This document shows positions 37,887 through 46,826 of a DNA stretch of 64,000 bases, piece after piece; position 1 is the stretch's first letter, and every line of letters begins with the position of its first letter. Below the pieces are notes generated by a model. That model worked only from the letters and a program-made list of their open reading frames with translations. It was not told the DNA's origin and did not search any database. The position numbers and the translations under genes were made by a program. Origin of the DNA: Oscillospiraceae bacterium. GTDB lineage: Bacteria > Bacillota > Clostridia > Oscillospirales > Oscillospiraceae. The stretch covers positions 1 through 64,000 of the forward strand of contig SVKP01000115.1 in the NCBI GenBank assembly GCA_015068395.1, read 5' to 3'.

Positions 37887-39616
37887 AACGAAGCGCAATC
37901 GCGCTGTACATCCTCGCGGCGCTGTGCCTCGGCGGGATCGCCGCCGTGCATGTGCGGCTTCTGGGCGCGGCGGACGACGTCTCGTTCCGCGAGACGGTGC
38001 TGTATGGGGACATCGCCGCGGCAGAGGGGCTGACGCTGACGGCGCGGCAGTCCTGCAACCGTCAGCTCTATTGGGACTCCGTCATGCCGGTTTCCGCGCC
38101 GGGGCTTGCGCAGACGGAATTCACGGCGCTGAGTCGGCAGAAGCCGCCGGGCGAGTGGTATTTCCCCAGGGGAATGACTATGTCTCTCGCGCTCGAAACC
38201 AGCAGCTTCAATTTCGGCAGCGGCGCGGAGCCAAGCAGCGTCATCGTGATGATGCAGAATGCCTATTGGGAAGTGGGGACGGGAACCGACGCCTTGGGGG
38301 CGATGATCCGTGACGCCCTGGAGCGGACGGAGGTGGGCACAAAGCATACGGAAACCTTCCGGATCAGGGACTACGTAGAATACCTTCCGATCTCGCTCCA
38401 CCTCGATCTGGGCAACGGTGTCATGGAGTGGTGGAACGGCAGGCAGTATGTTCCGGGAGACGATACGAGCGGGCTTTCGGGCCTGTTCGACAGCATATTC
38501 CGCATCCCGGTGCCGGAGGACGCGACTTACACCGTCAAGCTGGAAAAGGACGAGCAGGGCATGGTCACGCTGCTGGAAACGGAAACCAACATCGAAGGCG
38601 GTCTGGATGCAGTCAGTCTGGTGACGGAGGGCAAGTGCTGGTTCGTGCCTTACAGTCTCGTTGAAGAACCGCTGGACCTCAGCGAGCTGCGCGACGGATA
38701 CGGGCTTTACTGCCTGCCGTTTTCCTACCGGGCGCAGCCGGACGAGCTCGGGAACAAAGCCGTGGACCTTGACACGGATGTACTGCACATGGTGTTTCCA
38801 CTCGCGGCAGAGGAGACGCCCGTGGAGCTGTACGAGGGAGCAGACGGCACGCTGCTGCTCGTGCTGAGAACGGAGCAGGGGATTGACGCTGCGGTGCTGG
38901 ACATTGAGACGGAACAGCTCCGCGAGCGTGTTACCTTGTTTGACAATGCGCAGTTGGGCGAGGGCGGCTGGGTATTCGCCCTGCAGGAGGACGGCAGCCT
39001 GTACGCGCTCTGCGACCGAAGCGTCCGCTATTACGAGCGCGGTGCAGACGGCTGCTATAAGCTTTTGCTCGATGCGCCGTGCAGCCTTACGGACGCGTTG
39101 CCGGAAGAGTATCGACGGAACTGGCTGTACGACAAGCCGGAGGCGCTGACGTGGGATGGGGAACGCCTCGCCGTCGTCATCGGCGGCAGCATCAGCGGTA
39201 TGAACGGCTGGTACTATTCCAATACGCGCAGCGAGCTGCTGCTCGCAGTATTCAATGCCTCGGGTTTTCGGTACTGCGCCACGCTGCAAAGCGGCGGGAT
39301 CTCGGCGGAGACGAACGACTACGAAAAGCGCGCCGTCTGGGGCGAGCACAACATGGGCGTCGGCGAGAGCACAGGCCTTGCGCTTGCCTTTGACACCCGC
39401 TGGAGCGCGGAGAAAACCGCCGCCCACGAAGGGATTTCGTTTGAGCCGGACGGAAATGCGACGTCCGGCAGCGCGATCATTGGCGGCGCGGACGGCGCAA
39501 CCGCGATCTTTGTCACACAGGAACTGTCGTGGACAGCAGGTTTGCCGGTGCTCGGCGTCATTGTGCTGCTGTCAGTACCGCTGATCCTCTGGCTGAGAAA
39601 ACGGAAAAAGGCATGA
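37883..39616 (+). CDS. Membrane-anchored extracytoplasmic protein of unknown function
   Basis: TMs at both ends; overlaps ABC ATPase stop; GSAIIGGADGATAIFV motif before C-terminal TM. Confidence 0.75.
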   Translation: MKRSAIALYILAALCLGGIAAVHVRLLGAADDVSFRETVLYGDIAAAEGLTLTARQSCNRQLYWDSVMPVSAPGLAQTEFTALSRQKPPGEWYFPRGMTMSLALETSSFNFGSGAEPSSVIVMMQNAYWEVGTGTDALGAMIRDALERTEVGTKHTETFRIRDYVEYLPISLHLDLGNGVMEWWNGRQYVPGDDTSGLSGLFDSIFRIPVPEDATYTVKLEKDEQGMVTLLETETNIEGGLDAVSLVTEGKCWFVPYSLVEEPLDLSELRDGYGLYCLPFSYRAQPDELGNKAVDLDTDVLHMVFPLAAEETPVELYEGADGTLLLVLRTEQGIDAAVLDIETEQLRERVTLFDNAQLGEGGWVFALQEDGSLYALCDRSVRYYERGADGCYKLLLDAPCSLTDALPEEYRRNWLYDKPEALTWDGERLAVVIGGSISGMNGWYYSNTRSELLLAVFNASGFRYCATLQSGGISAETNDYEKRAVWGEHNMGVGESTGLALAFDTRWSAEKTAAHEGISFEPDGNATSGSAIIGGADGATAIFVTQELSWTAGLPVLGVIVLLSVPLILWLRKRKKA

Positions 39617-39620
39617 AAAA

Positions 39621-39656
39621 AACGCGCGGGGAAGGTGCGAACCAATCCCGCGCGTT
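39621..39656. terminator. Terminator hairpin
   Basis: AACGCGCGGG/CCCGCGCGTT. Confidence 0.75.
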
Positions 39657-39675
39657 ATCCGTATGGTGCCTTGCT

Positions 39676-39981
39676 TTACTGCTGGTTCTTTTTGGCTTCG
39701 GCGGTTTCCCTCATGACCTGCGCCTTGAGCTCGGCGTTCTCCTTGAGCTGGCGAAGGTCCGCCTCGACCTTTTCCTTCTTGATCTCGCCCTCCATCAGGA
39801 TCGCGTCCTTCTTCGCGGCAAGCTCCTTGACCTCGTCGCTGTCCGCCTTGCTCTTTAGCTCCTGCTTGATCTTCCTGAGCTCGCCCTTAACCTCACGCAT
39901 ATTCTCCTTGCTCTCGGCAAGACCTGCCTTCAAGCCGCTTTTCAGCTCTTTCGCGGCTTCCTTCAGTTCCTTTTTATCCAT
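39676..39981 (-). CDS. Small Lys/Glu-rich coiled-coil protein
   Basis: MDKKELKEAAKELKSGLKAGLAESKENMREVKGELRKIKQEL. Confidence 0.65.
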   Translation of the reverse strand: MDKKELKEAAKELKSGLKAGLAESKENMREVKGELRKIKQELKSKADSDEVKELAAKKDAILMEGEIKKEKVEADLRQLKENAELKAQVMRETAEAKKNQQ

Positions 39982-40164
39982 GGTACATTCCTTTCTGATT
40001 CATCAAAATACGGATGTAGTTTCAAAGTCTAGGTGACAACATATTGATGATAACATACTTTTCATCCGAATGCAAGGGAAAAGCGAGCGCAGCTCCGGGT
40101 TTTTTACAAATATTCCCACGCCAGTCTTTTTCCATTAGTTGTAACAAACAAAACTTTTGTTCAA

Positions 40165-41175
40165 TTACTGTTCCTTCTTTGGCGGTTTGACGCGGGAGAG
40201 GGGATTGGCCTTCGCGGCGACACGGAGGGCTTCGTTGTCGATGTGCGTATAGATTTCCGTGGTGTTGAGGTGCTCATGCCCAAGGACCTCCTGCACGGCG
40301 CGCACGTCGACGCCATTTTGCAGCATCAGCGTGGCGGCGGTATGGCGCAGCTTGTGGGAGGAGTACTGCGTTTCATCCAGCCCTGCGGCGGAGAGATGCT
40401 TTTTGACCAGCGCGTGAACGGTCGACTTGCTGATCCGCTCATTGCGGGATGAGAGGAACAGGGCATTGCGATCCCGTCCCGTAATGGGCCGACGCACGGC
40501 AAGGTAGGCGTCCAGAGCATCCTTGCATGCCTCGTTGAGATAGACGATGCGGACCTTGTTGCCCTTGCCGAGCACGCGAAGGGCTTCGTCCTGTATATCG
40601 TTCAGATTGAGGCCGCACAGCTCCGAGATACGAAGCCCGCAGTTGAGGAAAAGCGTCAGAATGGCATAGTCGCGCTCGCGGTTCGCTCCGTCGACCGATT
40701 CGAGAAGATGGAGGCTTTCATTCAGCGTGAGATATTTGGGAAGCGTTTTCATCAGCTTGGGCGAATCCATGTCCTTGATTGGATTTTGCTCAATCAAATG
40801 TGCCTTGTTGGTCAGATAATTATAAAAGGAACGGATCGTCGAAATCTTACGCGCTCTGGAAGCCGCATTGAGACCGTAGTCCGATCTGTCGCTGTTCTGG
40901 TGGCGTACGCGGTCGCGGCTCAGATAGGTCATATAGCCGTAGATATCGGTCAGCGTCACCGAGCGCACGAACTCCAGATCAACGTCCATGATGCCGATCT
41001 CGTTGAGTTCCTTATCCTTGCAGGCTTGGTCCCGCGTCATTTTCAGGTAGCGGAAGAAATTCCGCATATCCAGAAAATATTCGTCCACGGTCCGCTGCGA
41101 ATGCGCCTTGATCGTTTCATGATAGGACAGAAAATCGCGCAGGATCGGCGGCGCTTCGGTACGATAGTCAATCAT
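40165..41175 (-). CDS. Tyrosine recombinase, XerC/XerD family
   Basis: NCGLRISELCGLNLNDI, HKLRHTAATLML, LGHEHLNTTEIYTHI. Confidence 0.92.
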   Translation of the reverse strand: MIDYRTEAPPILRDFLSYHETIKAHSQRTVDEYFLDMRNFFRYLKMTRDQACKDKELNEIGIMDVDLEFVRSVTLTDIYGYMTYLSRDRVRHQNSDRSDYGLNAASRARKISTIRSFYNYLTNKAHLIEQNPIKDMDSPKLMKTLPKYLTLNESLHLLESVDGANRERDYAILTLFLNCGLRISELCGLNLNDIQDEALRVLGKGNKVRIVYLNEACKDALDAYLAVRRPITGRDRNALFLSSRNERISKSTVHALVKKHLSAAGLDETQYSSHKLRHTAATLMLQNGVDVRAVQEVLGHEHLNTTEIYTHIDNEALRVAAKANPLSRVKPPKKEQ

Positions 41176-41390
41176 GGGGAAGACTCCTTTGTAACTCCGG
41201 CGTCCAAGCGCCGGAAATTGAAGTCGCCCTATTTAGAAAACGAAGCTTGAATTATGTCAGTTGCGCGTCAACGCACAATTGAACAAAATAAAAACTTTGT
41301 TCAATATAGGGGAGGCCAAATTAAAAAAACATAGAATAGCAGAAATGCGGGTAAACTAAGGCAAATCCAATGAATAAGGAGCAAATCAAT

Positions 41391-41600
41391 ATGAGCTATA
41401 TTCCATGCAGCGCAAACTGTGCGTTTCAGGCGGACGGCTTGTGCAGCCTGAATCACGCAAGCGCGGTTGGTTCGACGGCGGCGCAGACTTATGAGAACGG
41501 ATGCCTGCATTATATGCCGCGCAACAGCGTTCTCAAGAGCGCGCAATTTCACGGAGCGCATCAACGATATTCGATACCGAAATCAGCTTCAGACCTTTGA
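41391..41600 (+). CDS. Small Cys-containing protein, DUF1540-like
   Basis: MSYIPCSANCAFQADGLCSLNHASAVGSTAAQTYENGCLHY. Confidence 0.65.
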   Translation: MSYIPCSANCAFQADGLCSLNHASAVGSTAAQTYENGCLHYMPRNSVLKSAQFHGAHQRYSIPKSASDL

Positions 41601-42903
41601 TGCTGTCCAACTGGTCCGCGTGGCGTTTGGGTATGATACAGCTTTCAAAGCCGAGGCGCTGCACCTCGCTGAGCCGCTGGCCCAGATTGCTGACGCTGCG
41701 CACTTCGCCGGTCAACCCAACCTCGCCGATTGCGGCGACTCGTGAGCCGATGGGCTTGTCCAGATAACTTGACGCCAGAGCAAGAATGGCGGCGAGGTCC
41801 GCGGCAGGCTCGTCGAGCGTCAGACCTCCGATAACGTTCAAAAAGGCGTCGCAGGTCGAAAGCCTGAGCGCGCCGCGCTTTTCCAGGACCGCCATCAGCA
41901 TGGCGGCGCGGTTGTAATTGAAGCCGTTGCTCGTGCGCCGCGGGTTGCTTTGCGCCGTTGGCGCAAGCAGCGCCTGCACCTCGGCAAGCACCGGGCGCGC
42001 GCCCTCCATCACGCAGGTCACGCAGGTGCCGGGCACGTCGATCGGGCGGCCCGAGAGCAGAAGCTCCGACGGGTTCGGCACCTCCGCAAGCCCTTCGTTT
42101 TGCATCTCAAACACGCCGATCTCGTTCGTCGCGCCGAAGCGGTTTTTCGCGGCGCGCAAAATGCGGTAGGTCATATGCTGATCGCCTTCAAAGTACAACA
42201 CGCAGTCGACCATATGCTCCAGCACCTTGGGGCCGGCAATCGAGCCCTCCTTGTTGACGTGCCCGATGATAAAAACCGTAATTCCCTGGCTCTTGGCAAG
42301 CTGCATCAGCGCCATGGTGCAGTCCTTCACCTGCGCAACGCTTCCGGCAGGCGAATCCAACTCGTCGTTGTAGAGCGTCTGGATCGAATCAACGATCAGA
42401 ACATCCGGGTGTTCCTCGTTTACGGATTCCAGCACGTCGCCAAACCGCGTCTCGGACAGCACAAGCAAATCGCCGTCCGTCACTTTCAGACGCTCCGCGC
42501 GAAGCTTGAGCTGGTGCGGCGATTCTTCGCCGGAGACGTACAACACCCGATTCGAAAGGCAGAGCTGCGAGCATATTTGAAGCATCAGCGTCGACTTGCC
42601 GATTCCCGGCGCACCGCCGACCAGCACGAGAGAGCCTTTGACCGCGCCGCCGCCGAGCACGCGGTCCAGCTCGCCCATGCCGGTAGGAAAACGAAGCTCC
42701 TCCGCGGCGTCCAGATCGTTGAGCCGGCGCGCCTTTGCGCGCGGAAGCATGGCGCTTCTCCCCTTCGCTGACGGCGCGGCGGTGCCGGGAGACGCCTGCT
42801 CAACAATCGTATTCCAGGCTCCGCACGCCGGGCAGCGCCCCGCCCATTTGGAAACCTCATTTCCACACTCTGTGCAGAAAAACACGCTCGTTTTATTCTT
42901 CAT
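41533..42903 (-). CDS. radA: DNA repair protein RadA
   Basis: Zn motif FFCTECGNEVSKWAGRCPACGAW; Walker A GGAPGIGKSTLMLQI; KNRFG motif. Confidence 0.95.
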   Translation of the reverse strand: MKNKTSVFFCTECGNEVSKWAGRCPACGAWNTIVEQASPGTAAPSAKGRSAMLPRAKARRLNDLDAAEELRFPTGMGELDRVLGGGAVKGSLVLVGGAPGIGKSTLMLQICSQLCLSNRVLYVSGEESPHQLKLRAERLKVTDGDLLVLSETRFGDVLESVNEEHPDVLIVDSIQTLYNDELDSPAGSVAQVKDCTMALMQLAKSQGITVFIIGHVNKEGSIAGPKVLEHMVDCVLYFEGDQHMTYRILRAAKNRFGATNEIGVFEMQNEGLAEVPNPSELLLSGRPIDVPGTCVTCVMEGARPVLAEVQALLAPTAQSNPRRTSNGFNYNRAAMLMAVLEKRGALRLSTCDAFLNVIGGLTLDEPAADLAAILALASSYLDKPIGSRVAAIGEVGLTGEVRSVSNLGQRLSEVQRLGFESCIIPKRHADQLDSIKGLKLISVSNIVDALREIARS

Positions 42904-43631
42904 GGTGCGTTTTCTCCCTCTGCCGGATCATGGTCCAGCAGCCCTGCCGCAATCACGACGGCGAGCTTTTTTTGATAATCCGGCTTTTGAAGCATTGCGG
43001 CCTCTGCGGAGTTGGACATAAAGCCGCATTCAACCAGTACTGCCGGACATTCTGCTTTTTTCATCAGATAGATCGTTGGATCTATCTTTTTTTCATGCTT
43101 TTCATTACCCTGATTGACCGTTTGGTTCAGTACGCTTTGTAAACACGCCGCAAGCGTATCACTTAAAGCGGTATTCGCGTAAAAAACCTGAGCGCCGTGG
43201 ACGCTGGGCACGGACGGCAGGCTGTTTTGGTGGATGCTGACCAGTACCGCACCGGGAACGCTGTTGACAAGCGCTGCACGGTTTTTTAAGTCGGAAGCTT
43301 TCTTCTCCCGAAGCGTCTCCGCTTCCTCCGAGCAGACAGAAGCGTCCTCCCTGCGCGTCAATACGGTATTGTATCCCAAAAACCGGAGCAATTCGTCCAA
43401 ATCGAGTGTTACGGCAAGATTGACGTCGCTTTCCTTCGACCCGTCTGCGGAAACCGCGCCGCCATCCTCGCCGCCGTGCCCCGCGTCTAGTACATAAACG
43501 GGAAACTCGCGCTCCTGTACATGAAATGCGGGCATCGCCTCTGATTGGGTCATGTGCAGGACGACCCCTGCCAAAAAAAGAATGGCTGGGATGGTCCAGA
43601 GCCGTTTATGGAGATTGACCGCTAAAAACAA
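42900..43631 (-). CDS. cwlD: N-acetylmuramoyl-L-alanine amidase, CwlD-like
   Basis: YVLDAGHGGEDGGAVSADGSKESDVNLAV..VSIHQNSLPS..VLVECGFMSNSAEA. Confidence 0.85.
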   Translation of the reverse strand: MFLAVNLHKRLWTIPAILFLAGVVLHMTQSEAMPAFHVQEREFPVYVLDAGHGGEDGGAVSADGSKESDVNLAVTLDLDELLRFLGYNTVLTRREDASVCSEEAETLREKKASDLKNRAALVNSVPGAVLVSIHQNSLPSVPSVHGAQVFYANTALSDTLAACLQSVLNQTVNQGNEKHEKKIDPTIYLMKKAECPAVLVECGFMSNSAEAAMLQKPDYQKKLAVVIAAGLLDHDPAEGENAP

Positions 43632-43788
43632 AATCCCACCTCCCGAAAGAAGCTATGCGTGGGATTTTGTCCCTTATTCGGATTATAGCAGGGTTTGCGG
43701 GAAAAGAAAAGCGTGTTTCCCTTTTTTCTTCGACCGCATATGATAGATTGAGCATAGGCTCAAGTGATCTTTGAGGAGGAGATACTTC

Positions 43789-44310
43789 GTGGAATCCGCC
43801 ACAAGACCGGGTACAAAGCCGGTCCAGAATACCAATGTCAATTCCGCGGAAAGCGCCGCGGCACAGGCAAATCCGTCTGCCGTCGGCTGCGAAAACGGGT
43901 CCGGCATGCTGCCGGGCGTCTGCGCGCCGATGGTTTTTCCCTATATCCCGATGCAGGGCAATAATCCGCAGCGCTATTCGCAAAATGACGCCATGCGCGC
44001 CGGAACGCTGTTTCCGGGACTCAATCTGCCGTTCCATAAGGAGCTGCGCTCCCGTTTTCCCGCCGATAATACGGCGCTGAGCGAGCTGATGGCGCTGGAT
44101 TTTGCCATTGACGAGCTGGGGCTGTATCTGACAACGCATCCAAATGACAGTGAAGCGCTTGACCTTTACTGGTCTTATATTCGCTTGGGTCAACAGGGGC
44201 GCGAGAAGTATGAAGCGGCTTACGGACCGCTAATGCAGACCGATATTACACCCGGAAGCTTCAAATGGCTGAATGATCCGTGGCCTTGGGATATGGGAGG
44301 TAACGCCTGA
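43789..44310 (+). CDS. Fused CotJA-CotJB spore coat protein
   Basis: CotJA-like YSQNDAMRAGTLFPGLNLPF; CotJB-like LMALDFAIDELGLYLTTHPNDSEALDLY..YGPL..WLNDPWPWDMGG; GTG start after GAGGAGGAG. Confidence 0.8.
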   Translation: MESATRPGTKPVQNTNVNSAESAAAQANPSAVGCENGSGMLPGVCAPMVFPYIPMQGNNPQRYSQNDAMRAGTLFPGLNLPFHKELRSRFPADNTALSELMALDFAIDELGLYLTTHPNDSEALDLYWSYIRLGQQGREKYEAAYGPLMQTDITPGSFKWLNDPWPWDMGGNA

Positions 44311-44552
44311 TGTTTGTCTATGAAAAAAAGCTGCAATATCCAGTCAAGATCGCAACGCCCAACCCCAAGCTTGCCGCGCTCATCATTTCGCAGTACGGCG
44401 GACCGGACGGCGAGCTCGGCGCGTCTATGCGCTATCTGAGCCAGCGCTTTTCCATGCCTTATCCCGAGCTCAAGGGCCTGCTAACCGACATCGGTGTATC
44501 AGTCCCGATATTGCGCATCTTGTTCTTGTTCTTCCTCGATTGGCTCAAATGA
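44310..44552 (+). pseudogene. cotJC: 5' fragment of cotJC (spore manganese catalase), interrupted by integrated element
   Basis: MFVYEKKLQYPVKIATPNPKLAALIISQYGGPDGELGASMRYLSQRFSMPYPELKGLLTDIG matches the CotJC N-terminus; homology stops near 44492, then unrelated VSVPILRILFLFFLDWLK*. Confidence 0.85.
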
Positions 44553-46214
44553 TTCGATTTCCACCTTGAAAAAGTCCATTTTTCCAGACGCTTTGTATTT
44601 GATGCGTACACCATAGGGCAAGCATTTGAGATATAGGTCGACTATGTTGTCCGTGTAGACAACTGCATGATCTAAAAGAATGCCTAAGACTTCATCGTCG
44701 TCCAAATCGACCTCAGTCATCTTCTCAATGCGCTTGATGTACTCTTCAAATCGCTGCGCTTGCGTCATCTGCGTTATGGTTAGCCTTTCCGCCTCAACCG
44801 CCTTGGCTTCCAGCTCTGCAATCTGCGCCGTATAGTATTCGTTCTGCTCCTTCATGTCTGCGGTTGAGATTGCGCCCTCGGCGGCCAGGTCGATAATACG
44901 CAGCTTTTTCTTGCGCAGGCTCTCAATATCCCTTTCGATTTTGTTCTTGTCTACGGTTTTCGGGGCTTTTGCGGTCAGAGCCTTGACGATCTGCTTTGTC
45001 TCGGCGATGATTTCCCCCTTGTGCGCCATGATGTCATTGACCGTATAAGCGACCATATATCTAAGGGTTCTGTCGCCGATTGACTTGCCCTCGCAACCAA
45101 TCTTGTTACCATAGGGATCATATTTAACCGTGCCAAATCGCGCCGATTGTATGCAACGCCAGGATTTATAAGTTGTTCCGTTCTTGAGGTGTTTTGTCCG
45201 GCTGACAAATCGGCTCCCGCAGTCTCCGCAAATGAGCTTGCCGCTGCACCAATAGCGGTTACTGTGTTTTGACTTCATTTCCTTCGTAATCGTGCGCCGC
45301 TCAAGCTCCGCTTGCGTCCGATTCCATAAATCGCGGTCAATGATTGCGATTTCTGGATGATGGTCTTTAATATAGACCTTCTCTTCTGCTCCACGGTTGT
45401 ATTTTTTGGCGTGATCCAGATAGTCCGGCGTGTAGGTCTTCTTTTGGCAAAGGTCGCCGACATACTTCTCATTCCGCAGAATGGTAAGGATAACGTGCGC
45501 CGACCATTCCTTTACACGGCTTTTCGGTAAGCACCCCTCTTCTTTCAGTTCGCGTGCTATGACGTGCGTACCTTTCCCTTCGTTTGTGTACTTGTGAAAA
45601 ATCTTCTTGACAATTTCCGCCTCGTCCTCGATAAGGTATAGCTTTCCGTCTCTTACGGCATACCCAAGCATATCGCGCCCAAAAACAACGCCCTTTTCCA
45701 TCTGTCTCTTTTGCCCCCACTTCACGCGCTCCGACGTCTTTCGGCTTTCGTCCTGCGCTATGGTCGCCATAATGGAAAGGCGCAGTTCACCGTCATTGTC
45801 GCCGGTATTTATGTTATCATTCACAAATATAACATAAACGCCCAGCTTTTTCAAATGCCGTGTGATTGCAAGGGTATCAACAGTATTGCGAGCGAATCGG
45901 CTGACCTCTTTTGTGATAATGAGGTCAATCAAGCCGTTTTCGCAATCCTCAATCATCTGATTGAAGTGCTCGCGCTTCTTGGTTGTCGTTCCGCTCCTGC
46001 CCTCGTCGGGATAGATACCTACGAATTGCCAGTCCCCATGCTGTTTTATATATTCGCTAAAATATCGCTGTTGCGATGCAAAAGAATTTTGCTGATCGTC
46101 CTTGTCCGTTGACACACGGCAGTATGCGCATACCCGCAATTTCCTTTCAATTTTGCGGATATTCGGGAAAGCATAAATACTTGTCATGTCTGGAGCCAAG
46201 ACGGTTGCACTCAT
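44499..46214 (-). CDS. Large serine recombinase (integrase)
   Basis: RVCAYCRVSTDKDDQQNSFASQQRYF; recombinase domain; Zn ribbon CGDCGSRFVSRTKHLKNGTTYKSWRC; C-terminal coiled coil. Confidence 0.95.
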   Translation of the reverse strand: MSATVLAPDMTSIYAFPNIRKIERKLRVCAYCRVSTDKDDQQNSFASQQRYFSEYIKQHGDWQFVGIYPDEGRSGTTTKKREHFNQMIEDCENGLIDLIITKEVSRFARNTVDTLAITRHLKKLGVYVIFVNDNINTGDNDGELRLSIMATIAQDESRKTSERVKWGQKRQMEKGVVFGRDMLGYAVRDGKLYLIEDEAEIVKKIFHKYTNEGKGTHVIARELKEEGCLPKSRVKEWSAHVILTILRNEKYVGDLCQKKTYTPDYLDHAKKYNRGAEEKVYIKDHHPEIAIIDRDLWNRTQAELERRTITKEMKSKHSNRYWCSGKLICGDCGSRFVSRTKHLKNGTTYKSWRCIQSARFGTVKYDPYGNKIGCEGKSIGDRTLRYMVAYTVNDIMAHKGEIIAETKQIVKALTAKAPKTVDKNKIERDIESLRKKKLRIIDLAAEGAISTADMKEQNEYYTAQIAELEAKAVEAERLTITQMTQAQRFEEYIKRIEKMTEVDLDDDEVLGILLDHAVVYTDNIVDLYLKCLPYGVRIKYKASGKMDFFKVEIESFEPIEEEQEQDAQYRD

Positions 46215-46246
46215 TAGTAAATACCTCCGTTAAGTATTTGGCTGCA

Positions 46247-46420
46247 TTATACAGCAATCTTTTGAGATGTGCAACTATTTTTTCTGCGAATCATTGCTAT
46301 TCCCTCTTTTAGTTGCGCATCTGAAAGCATACCTTCTTTATGAAGCTGTTTCAACATTCCAATCTTGAACAGCTCTTCAAATTCCTTTCGGTTTTTCTCC
46401 GAAAGTGTGATTTTACTCAT
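46247..46420 (-). CDS. 57-aa small protein, SHOCT-like, upstream of recombinase
   Basis: Hand translation: MSKITLSEKNRKEFEELFKIGMLKQLHKEGMLSDAQLKEGIAMIRRKNSCTSQKIAV*; below the ORF-track length cutoff. Confidence 0.65.
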   Translation of the reverse strand: MSKITLSEKNRKEFEELFKIGMLKQLHKEGMLSDAQLKEGIAMIRRKNSCTSQKIAV

Positions 46421-46480
46421 TCGACAACCCCCTTATAGGTCATTTCTATTCCAATTTAGAAATAAATATCACGAAATTGC

Positions 46481-46515
46481 AAAAAAAAGAGCCGGCTACA
46501 TATCGTAACCGGCTC
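46481..46515 (-). terminator. Rho-independent terminator on minus strand
   Basis: GAGCCGG...CCGGCTC followed by T-run on minus strand. Confidence 0.85.
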
Positions 46516-46524
46516 CGTTCAGAT

Positions 46525-46800
46525 TCATTTCAGGTTTTCGATTGCCCTTTCGAGCTGTGCAATCTCAACCGTCAAAGCGTTCTTCATCTGTTCGCGGCGT
46601 TGCTTCGCATAGTTGAGTGCAAACAGCGCAAGCGCCTTTTGCTTCGGGTTCTCGAACATAAGTTCCCCTCCCCTTGCGGCAATAGCTTCCGCAAAGTTGA
46701 AGAGCTGTCCGTCTTCGTCCACCCAATAACCGACAACGCTGCGCCATTCCTCCGTAGGCGATACGCTTTTGGTATCACCGTTTTTGTCAATGTAGAGCAT
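46525..46800 (-). CDS. Small phage hypothetical protein
   Basis: 91 aa ORF, last gene of the phage operon before the terminator. Confidence 0.6.
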   Translation of the reverse strand: MLYIDKNGDTKSVSPTEEWRSVVGYWVDEDGQLFNFAEAIAARGGELMFENPKQKALALFALNYAKQRREQMKNALTVEIAQLERAIENLK

Positions 46801-46826
46801 AAAGTTTCCTTTCTGTCACAAAAAAC

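Noticed and set aside
40165-41175. Tyrosine recombinase as the prophage integrase
   Set aside because: It lies outside the element, 3.3 kb left of the cotJC junction, among housekeeping genes; the serine recombinase at the junction is the better candidate.
43680-43770. SigE-type promoter before cotJ
   Set aside because: CATATGAT resembles a SigE -10 but no convincing -35 at proper spacing was found.
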